Source: Planctomycetota bacterium
GTDB taxonomy: Bacteria; Planctomycetota; PUPC01; DSUN01
Reading direction: 5' to 3'
Length of the DNA stretch: 10,540 bases
NCBI GenBank assembly: GCA_016872875.1
Contig: VGYW01000294.1
Coordinates: 1 to 10,540, forward strand
Below, one piece after another: positions 6,015-10,540 of the stretch. Position 1 is the stretch's first letter, and each line of letters opens with the position of its first letter. The translations under genes were made by a program, and so were the position numbers. A model generated the notes under the pieces. That model did not search any database. It was not told where the DNA came from and saw only the letters and a list, made by a program, of their open reading frames with translations.

Positions 6015-6968
6015 ATGTCCAACAACGCCTTCTTCAAGTTCTTCCAGGACATCGTGAACTCGCGCACCTGGAAGAAGCTGACCCCCTCGGCCCGCAGCCT
6101 CTACCCCGTCCTGGCCATCCATACGGACAAGGATTTCAAGCCTGTCTATCCCTCGATGAAGCGGCTGAAGGACCTCAGCGGGCTCGGCAACTCCGGCCTC
6201 ACCTCCGCACTCCGAAGCCTCGAAAAAAACGGCCTCCTGCGAATCTGGTCGGGCCGGCACCACACGGGGAACCGGCACAACACCTACGAGTTCATCTTCG
6301 CCTACCCTGGCTGCCAGATAGACCTAGCCCCGCAGCGGGACAAGGCTATCCCCGGCGCGGGAATAGGGGTATCCCCCCTGCGGGACAAGGCTTCCCCCGC
6401 CGCCCCAGAACCCCTTCTCCCCCAGGAAGACAACCTACCACCCCAGCGGGGCGCGAACAAGAAGTTGAAAACAACTTCAACCCCGCCAACCAGATCCACA
6501 ACAACCATCCACGGCGACGTCCACATCAACATAGACCACGGCCCAAGCCCCGCTGTTGTTGATTCTCTCAAGCAGTTCTTCACGGACTCCCTGGCCCAGA
6601 AGCTGGCCCACGAGTATCCGCCCGACTACATCAAAGAGAAGATCGAGATCACCCGCTACAACCACGAGCGCGGCAAGGTGCGCGACCCCGCGGCATACCT
6701 CCGCAAGGCGCTCTCCCAGGACTACACCCGCCCACTCGGCTTCCAGACCCAGGACGAGCGCACCCAGCGCGACGCCCGGACGACTGAGGTGCGCGCCATC
6801 ATGGAGCGCATCCGCGACGGCGCGCTCAAGGTCGCCCGCCACCGCACCACGGGGGAGATAAGCCTCGTAGACGTCCCCACCGACCTCGCCTACATCATCC
6901 TCCAGGGCCGCCACGGCACCCGCTGCGTCAACGCCTGGGACGACGTGCAGCAATACACCTTCGAGTGA
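6015..6968 (+). CDS. Winged-helix protein resembling plasmid/phage replication initiators
   Basis: 317 residues from the ATG at 6015; a TTG at 5997 could add six residues. Residues 22-75 fit the HTH_36-type winged helix found in replication initiators and DnaD-like proteins (LTPSARSLYPVLA, then SGLGNSGLTSALRSLEKNGLLRI). Residues 98-165 are a proline- and charge-rich linker with a 15-residue in-phase repeat around QRDKAIP and LRDKASP. A short segment TTIHGDVHINIDHG (163-176) follows. Residues 180-240 are helical and end in RDPAAYLRKALSQDYTRP, close to the NPAGYL-type motif at the C-terminus of many replication initiators. The last 75 residues are unrecognised. It shares the promoter of the small HTH gene. 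The DNA-binding role is well supported. The replication role is an inference, because no iterons or partition genes are visible; a regulator is the alternative. Confidence 0.75.
   Translation: MSNNAFFKFFQDIVNSRTWKKLTPSARSLYPVLAIHTDKDFKPVYPSMKRLKDLSGLGNSGLTSALRSLEKNGLLRIWSGRHHTGNRHNTYEFIFAYPGCQIDLAPQRDKAIPGAGIGVSPLRDKASPAAPEPLLPQEDNLPPQRGANKKLKTTSTPPTRSTTTIHGDVHINIDHGPSPAVVDSLKQFFTDSLAQKLAHEYPPDYIKEKIEITRYNHERGKVRDPAAYLRKALSQDYTRPLGFQTQDERTQRDARTTEVRAIMERIRDGALKVARHRTTGEISLVDVPTDLAYIILQGRHGTRCVNAWDDVQQYTFE
6335..6392 (+). repeat. 13-bp direct repeat at 45-bp period in the linker of the winged-helix gene
   Basis: GCGGGACAAGGCT occurs at 6335-6347 and again at 6380-6392, exactly 45 bp (15 codons) apart and in the same frame. 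It encodes the RDKA repeats of the linker. Recombination between the copies would delete 15 residues without breaking the frame. Confidence 0.8.
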
Positions 6969-7026
6969 GCGCGCCGCCATCAGACGCCAACCACCGCCCA
7001 ACGCGCCAGCCATTCAGCACAACGGA

Positions 7027-8376
7027 GTGGGAGTTTGTAGTGCGGCCTTCAGGCCGTGTGCTGGTAGCGCCGCCGTCCCGGCGGCAGCGGGCCAGCGGGA
7101 CGCTGGCGCTACGCGACGGGCTGAAGCCCGCACTACGAACCAATCACGCCTTCTTCTCACAGCGGCCCTCTTCTGTGCCATCGTGCATGTATCAGGTGGG
7201 ACGGCGAGCTTCGAGGACTTCGACCGGCGGGCGAAGGCGGGCGAGCGCCTGAGCGTGGTGTTCTTCGGGGCATCGCTAACCTGGGGCGCCAACGCGACCG
7301 ACCCCAACCTCACCTCCTACCGCGGCTGCACGGCCGGGCTGCTCGAAGAGCGCTACCCCCAGGCACACTTGAGGTTCTTCGACGCCGCGATCGGCGGCAC
7401 AGGCTCACAGCTCGGAGTCTTCCGCCTCGAGCGCGACGTCTTCCGCCGCAAGCCGGACCTCGTCTTCCTCGACTTCTCGGCGAACGACGACATCTACTCG
7501 GACAAGCCCGAGACCCTGGCCTCCTACGAGGCCATCGTCCGCCGCATCGTCACGGAGGCCCGCTGCCCACTCGTCATCGTCATCTTCCCCTTCCAGTGGA
7601 ACGTCGCGCAGGGGAACACCAATGGGATGAAGCGGCGCGACGCCCACCTCGCCATCGCCAGGGCATACAACGTGCCCGTGGGCGACGCCGTCGTCCTCTG
7701 CCAGCGCCTGGTCAAGGAAGGGAAGCTCACGCTCCAGCAGCTCTGGCCGGTGGACGGCGTCCACCCGGGCGACGCGGGCTATCGGGCCTTCGCCGACGCC
7801 GCCTGGCAGGGCTTCTGCGAGGGGGTCGAGAAGAAGCTCGTTTGCTCGGTCCCCGACAAGATGCTCCACGCGGCGACCTACATGGCGAGCGCCCGCGTCC
7901 GCATCTCCTCCCTCGGCAAGCTCCCCGCCGGCTGGCGGGTCGGCGCGCCAAATCTCACCTCCGCCTGGTACGACGCCCTCATGTCCCGCTGGCTCGACGA
8001 CCTCGCCATAGCCTCGAACCGCCAGAAGGTCGAGCGGCTCCGCGTCAGGTTCAGCGGCTCGATGGTCATGCTCTTCGGCGAGAAGACCCTCAAGTCGGGC
8101 AAGTACCGCTGCCATATTGATGGCAAGCTCGTCGAGCATGTGGACTGGGCCACAAAGAAGAAGCTCACGGAGTTCGATGCCTCGGCGAAGCAGTTCGGCG
8201 GCAACACCCACCTCAGCGAGCTCATCGCCGAGGGCCTCGACCCCGCCGCCGAGCACATCCTTGAGATCGAGCCCGTCTTCGAGGGCGACTCCGAACAAGA
8301 GCTCCGCATCGAGAGCATCTGCGTGGCGGGGGGCAAGGCGGGAGTTCGGCTCGATAGCGCAGCGGCGCCCCGGTGA
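7027..8376 (+). CDS. Secreted SGNH/GDSL-family hydrolase (esterase-like)
   Basis: 449 residues as opened from the GTG at 7027; the true start is uncertain. SGNH enzymes are Ser-His hydrolases, often acetyl esterases on polysaccharides or lipases. The blocks are clear: GASLTWG (81-87, nucleophile S83), AAIGGTGSQLG (120-130, oxyanion glycine), DFSANDD (149-155, N153) and VDGVHPGDAGY (242-252, D243 and H246). About 270-440 is an extra C-terminal beta-rich region without a motif I recognise. A hydrophobic segment, LLLTAALFCAIVHVSG (42-57), looks like a signal peptide core, so secretion is likely. The first 38 residues are encoded by the palindromic repeat at 7033-7140, and there is no in-frame ATG before the signal peptide. 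The only other start, GTG at 7183, would remove the signal core. The original start was probably lost or replaced by the repeat. No good ribosome binding site is seen. Confidence 0.85.
   Translation: MGVCSAAFRPCAGSAAVPAAAGQRDAGATRRAEARTTNQSRLLLTAALFCAIVHVSGGTASFEDFDRRAKAGERLSVVFFGASLTWGANATDPNLTSYRGCTAGLLEERYPQAHLRFFDAAIGGTGSQLGVFRLERDVFRRKPDLVFLDFSANDDIYSDKPETLASYEAIVRRIVTEARCPLVIVIFPFQWNVAQGNTNGMKRRDAHLAIARAYNVPVGDAVVLCQRLVKEGKLTLQQLWPVDGVHPGDAGYRAFADAAWQGFCEGVEKKLVCSVPDKMLHAATYMASARVRISSLGKLPAGWRVGAPNLTSAWYDALMSRWLDDLAIASNRQKVERLRVRFSGSMVMLFGEKTLKSGKYRCHIDGKLVEHVDWATKKKLTEFDASAKQFGGNTHLSELIAEGLDPAAEHILEIEPVFEGDSEQELRIESICVAGGKAGVRLDSAAAPR
7033..7140. repeat. Nested REP-like element: family 2, copy B, with an inner palindrome
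   Basis: Outer arms 7033-7057 and 7116-7140 (25 bp, three mismatches) are the GTAGTGCGG / CCGCACTAC type seen at 5015-5080, but in the opposite orientation. Inside them is a second palindrome of a different sequence, arms 7064-7079 and 7097-7112 (GTAGCGCC...GTCCC / GGGAC...GGCGCTAC). Copy A has only a short loop at that place, so copy B looks like one repeat inserted into another. The element ends at 7140, just before the signal-peptide-coding stretch of the SGNH gene. Confidence 0.85.
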
Positions 8377-8391
8377 GGAGACGAACTCGTA

Positions 8392-8595
8392 GTCCCAAAG
8401 GGACGGCAGTGGGTAGCCGGCGGCTTCAGCCGCCGGTCCGGGGCGGACCCGCGGCACAGTCCCGCAGGGACGGCAGAAGCCACGGGAGTACGCCTCGCCA
8501 TATGTTTCTGCCGTCCCTTCGGGACTTCTCTACTTCTGGCGCACCGGTCCGGCGGCTGAAGCCGCCGGCTACCCACTGTGCTCCCTTCGGGAGCA
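8392..8595. repeat. Multi-layer nested palindrome between SGNH and MFS genes
   Basis: Three layers are stacked. Arms 8407-8440 and 8545-8578 are 34 bp and inverted with one mismatch; each contains the hairpin CCGGCGGCTTCAGCCGCCGG. Inside them, 8459-8478 and 8506-8525 are 20 bp and inverted with one mismatch (GTCCCGCAGGGACGGCAG type). Outside, GTCCCAAAGGGAC (8392-8404) on the left and CTCCCTTCGGGAG (8581-8593) on the right form short hairpins of a related kind. The element begins about 15 bases after the SGNH stop codon. It could end that transcript, but it has no U-tract and looks like a composite of REP-like repeats. Confidence 0.85.
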
Positions 8596-8777
8596 AGACA
8601 TCGGAATGGCCGTGATTGCGTCCCCTTATTCCTCGGGCGGTGCAATGGCCGGTGGGTCTGTGTTGCGGAAGGCCCGCCCTTGCGCCGTTCGACGGCGGCC
8701 GTAGCGACACGCGGCTCGCGTGTCGAGGACGGGACAGGCGAGCCGCCCGTCCCTACGACTTCCCGGAACAGGAACAA
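8596..8777. other. Spacer before the MFS gene, with a two-hairpin repeat at 8700-8757
   Basis: The right part, 8700-8757, begins with CGTAG and ends with CTACG and holds two hairpins: CGACACGCG/CGCGTGTCG and GGACGGG/CCCGTCC. It ends about 20 bases before the MFS start codon, where the leader could fold. The left part (8596-8699) shows nothing I can name, and no clear promoter is visible. Confidence 0.6.
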
Positions 8778-9932
8778 ATGAGCGACACTGAAGCCGTCAT
8801 CTCGATAGACTCGCCGAAGCGCCGGCGGGGGCTGTTCTTCGTGGGCGCGGCGGTGGTGGGGGTGGGGTTCGCCATCGCGATCCAGGTGGGGTGCAACGAT
8901 AACTTCGTGGTGGAGGAGCTGGGCCTCGGGGGCGACCAGAAGGGGATTCTGGAGGCGGTGCGGGAGAGCTGCGGGGTGGTGGCCCTGGGGCTGCTGGCGC
9001 TCCTGGCGGGGTTCGCGGAGCCGCTGGTGGGGGCGGGCATGGTGGCGCTCTTCGGGGTGGGGCTGGCGAGCTACTACTTCGTGCCGACCTTCGGCTGGCT
9101 CCTGGCGACGAGTCTGGTGTGGAGCCAGGGGCTGCACGTGTGGATGCCGCTGCCCGATTCGATGACGATGAGCCTGGCGGAGCCTGGGCGCGTGGGCTTC
9201 CGCCTGGGCCAGATGCGGGCGGCTGGCTCGGCGGGGTTCGGGGCGGGCATGGCCGCGGCGCTCCTCCTCACGCTGGCCGGCGTGGCGCTCAGGCCGCTCT
9301 TCCTGCTCTCGGGCGCGGTCGGGCTGCTGGCGGCGGCGGCCTGCCTGGGCATCCCGCGCGGCCTCAAGACGCCCGGCCCGCGCCTGGTGCTCCGCCGCCG
9401 ATACGGGCTTTACTATGCGCTCTGCTTCCTCGACGGCTGGCGCCGCCAGATATTCCTCTGCTTCGCGGGATTCCTGCTCGTCAAGGTCTACAAGACTCCA
9501 GTCCAGACCATTCTCCTGCTCTACGTGGCGGTGCAGGTGATCGGCTACCTCGGGTTCCCGTGGCTTGGGCGGCTGATAGACCGGGTGGGGGAGCGGCGGG
9601 TGCTGGTGGTCTACTTCGCGTGCGTCACGGCCGTGTTCGTGGGTTATGCGCTGGTGCGGGTGCGGGGCGTGCTCTTCGGGCTGTTCCTGGCCGACAGCAT
9701 CCTGTCGGGCTGCGCGACGGCGATCGTGACCTACGTCCACCGCATCGCGCCGCCGAGCGAGCACACGGCCACGCTGGGGATGGGGGTGGCGATGAACCAC
9801 GTGGCGGCGGTGACGATGCCGCTCCTGGGCGGCGTCCTGTGGCAGCAGTTGGGCTACGAGTGGGTGTTCGCGGCGGGGATAGCGGCGGCGGCGGCGAGCA
9901 TCCTGGTCGCGCTCCGCGTCCCGCCGAAGTAG
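8778..9932 (+). CDS. MFS transporter, 12 predicted membrane segments
   Basis: 384 residues, an inner-membrane transporter of the major facilitator superfamily; the substrate cannot be deduced. About 12 hydrophobic segments are visible in two halves of six, joined by a basic loop near residues 195-212 (GLKTPGPRLVLRRR). The best motif is GRLIDRVGERR in the loop between segments 8 and 9, a motif-A-type sequence. The equivalent loop between segments 2 and 3 lacks it. The N-terminus before the first segment is short and charged (MSDTEAVISIDSPKRRRG). The ATG at 8778 has AGGA six bases upstream; the frame stays open to 8616, but the extra part crosses the repeat at 8700-8757 and has no membrane-protein character. 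It sits downstream of the SGNH hydrolase, so it might import a product released outside, but the repeats between them argue against one operon. Confidence 0.88.
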   Translation: MSDTEAVISIDSPKRRRGLFFVGAAVVGVGFAIAIQVGCNDNFVVEELGLGGDQKGILEAVRESCGVVALGLLALLAGFAEPLVGAGMVALFGVGLASYYFVPTFGWLLATSLVWSQGLHVWMPLPDSMTMSLAEPGRVGFRLGQMRAAGSAGFGAGMAAALLLTLAGVALRPLFLLSGAVGLLAAAACLGIPRGLKTPGPRLVLRRRYGLYYALCFLDGWRRQIFLCFAGFLLVKVYKTPVQTILLLYVAVQVIGYLGFPWLGRLIDRVGERRVLVVYFACVTAVFVGYALVRVRGVLFGLFLADSILSGCATAIVTYVHRIAPPSEHTATLGMGVAMNHVAAVTMPLLGGVLWQQLGYEWVFAAGIAAAAASILVALRVPPK

Positions 9933-9948
9933 CCTGCGCCGAGGAAGA

Positions 9949-10032
9949 CACGCCCAAGCAAGAGCTTGGGCGTGGCACCCCACGTTCTCCCAGGGGACCC
10001 CCGAGTGCCACGCCCGAACTCGTTCGGGCGTG
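9949..10032. repeat. Pair of related hairpins after the MFS gene
   Basis: Hairpin 1 is CACGCCCAAGC (9949-9959) with its exact complement GCTTGGGCGTG (9964-9974) around AAGA. Hairpin 2 is CACGCCCGAAC (10009-10019) with GTTCGGGCGTG (10022-10032). The stems share CACGCCC and differ by paired changes, so base pairing is kept. Hairpin 1 lies 17 bases after the MFS stop and could act as a terminator, but no T-run follows. Confidence 0.7.
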
Positions 10033-10052
10033 CGGGACCAGGTGCTCTCCGC

Positions 10053-10250
10053 AGCGGGAAATGCGGGAAATCCCAAGAGCCAAACAGCAAGAACCAAACG
10101 ATCCCCAAGCCCGAAATGCTCAATGACCAAAGCAAGCCCCTAGGGTCGCGGGCAACGCCACGTAGTCTCCGCTTGGACCATTGAGGATTGGAGTTTGGGG
10201 CTTGTTTGGCGCTTGGTGCTTGTGGTTTGGAGCTTCCCGCATTTCCCGCC
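10053..10250. repeat. Large imperfect inverted repeat, 76-bp arms
   Basis: Arms 10053-10128 and 10175-10250 align end to end without gaps. The outermost 16 bases (GCGGGAAATGCGGGAA) match perfectly and the rest matches partly. The right arm is built of degenerate TTTGG/CTTGG words (TTTGGGGCTTGTTTGGCGCT and similar), and the left arm carries their complement. The spacer is 46 bp. A mobile or slipped-replication origin is possible; no transposase is nearby. Confidence 0.75.
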
Positions 10251-10272
10251 AGCGGCTGGTGGGAAATGCGGG
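10236..10272. repeat. 12-bp-stem hairpin at the 3' end of the GGDEF gene
   Basis: CCCGCATTTCCC (10236-10247) pairs perfectly with GGGAAATGCGGG (10261-10272) around a 13-base loop. It lies directly after the stop codon of the minus-strand GGDEF gene, so it may act as a terminator or RNA stabiliser for that transcript. The motif also forms the tip of the larger inverted repeat. Confidence 0.65.
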
Positions 10273-10540
10273 CTAGGGCTCTGTCTCGGGCGGTTCGGGC
10301 CCCTCTTTGCAGGCCTCGAGGGCGCGTGAGAGGAGGTCGGCGGCTGAGACTTCGGAGCCGACCTCGGGGCTGACGGCGGCGACGCGGATGGAGAGCCAGT
10401 CGGGGTGGTTGGTTAGGACGAGGAGGCCCTTGCGGAGGCGCGCGGCGACGACGTCGGTGCCGATGGGCGAGACTCCGAGGGCGAGGGCCGCGAAGTCGTC
10501 GGGGCCGACTCGCGCGACAAGGTCGGTCTCGCGGAAGGTC
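10273..10540 (-). CDS. C-terminal part of a degenerate GGDEF-domain protein
   Basis: The last 88 codons of a minus-strand gene that begins beyond the right edge; the stop is TAG at 10273-10275. The visible part reads FRETDLVARVGPDDFAALALG, which fits the signature region of diguanylate cyclase domains, where the canonical active site is GG(D/E)EF. Here it is GPDDF: a proline replaces the second glycine and an aspartate the glutamate. The rest follows the fold, with a strand near WLSIRVAAVS and a last helix AADLLSRALEACKEG. The final ten residues are acidic and proline-rich. Active cyclases rarely tolerate loss of the second glycine, so it may be a degenerate signalling domain rather than a c-di-GMP synthase. 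The N-terminal domains are unknown. Confidence 0.75.
   Translation of the reverse strand, partial: TFRETDLVARVGPDDFAALALGVSPIGTDVVAARLRKGLLVLTNHPDWLSIRVAAVSPEVGSEVSAADLLSRALEACKEGPEPPETEP

Larger units (their letters stand above)
9933..10272. other. Gene-free stretch made largely of inverted repeats
   Basis: This 340-base gap between the MFS gene and the convergent GGDEF gene has no coding frame. It holds two related hairpins at 9949-10032, a 76-bp-arm inverted repeat at 10053-10250 and an overlapping hairpin at 10236-10272. The palindromes could stop transcription from both sides, but none has a run of T. Confidence 0.75.

Noticed and set aside
5015..8757. Repeated palindromes as a CRISPR array
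   Set aside because: The repeats are few, irregularly spaced, in both orientations and of several unrelated sequences, with no regular spacers and no cas genes.
9949..9974. Rho-independent terminator after the MFS gene
   Set aside because: The stem is strong, but no run of T follows on either strand. Reported as a repeat hairpin instead.
7878..10130. 750-codon minus-strand open frame spanning the MFS gene and the 3' part of the SGNH gene
   Set aside because: It runs through three repeat elements and two well-supported genes on the other strand, and its translation is His/Arg/Pro-rich with no domain.

Overview
The window is a GC-rich bacterial chromosome segment. Four things are typical of the Planctomycetota and neighbouring lineages such as Lentisphaerota: a secreted GHL10-type glycoside-hydrolase-like protein, a secreted SGNH hydrolase, a sigma-54 activator and many palindromic intergenic repeats. 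That placement is an inference from gene content and style; there is no rRNA or other taxonomic marker. I saw no tRNA, rRNA or CRISPR array.

Layout from left to right. 1-134 holds nothing I can assign. 135-2489 (minus) is a secreted multidomain GHL10-like protein with a good sigma-70-type promoter upstream. 2656-2749 is an inverted-repeat element. 2784-4154 (minus) is a sigma-54-dependent NtrC-family activator with a degraded receiver domain. Ten bases upstream of it and co-directional is a helical FlgN-like gene (4165-4606), split by a frameshift that a perfect 7-bp tandem duplication explains exactly. 4607-5663 is about 1 kb without a gene and carries three inverted-repeat elements. 5664-6968 (plus) is a compact cassette: a strong promoter, a palindrome in the leader, a MerR-type HTH protein and a winged-helix protein that resembles replication initiators. 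7033-7140 is a nested palindromic repeat whose sequence runs into the 5' end of the SGNH hydrolase gene (to 8376). 8392-8595 and 8700-8757 are further nested palindromes, followed by an MFS transporter (8778-9932). 9949-10272 holds two hairpins and a large imperfect inverted repeat. From 10273 to the right edge (minus) is the 3' end of a gene for a degenerate GGDEF domain.

The genes look like separate functional units. The GHL10-like protein, the SGNH hydrolase and perhaps the transporter fit polysaccharide breakdown and uptake. The activator plus the FlgN-like gene look like a two-gene operon, possibly linked to flagella. The HTH pair looks like an accessory, plasmid- or phage-derived cassette. 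The most distinctive feature is the intergenic DNA: several families of REP-like palindromes, sometimes nested, occupy most gene boundaries and in one case appear to supply the start of a gene. I found no clear new multi-gene system. The best candidates for follow-up are the two-gene HTH cassette with its leader palindrome, the 7-bp duplication that breaks the FlgN-like gene, and the repeat-to-gene junction at the SGNH hydrolase.
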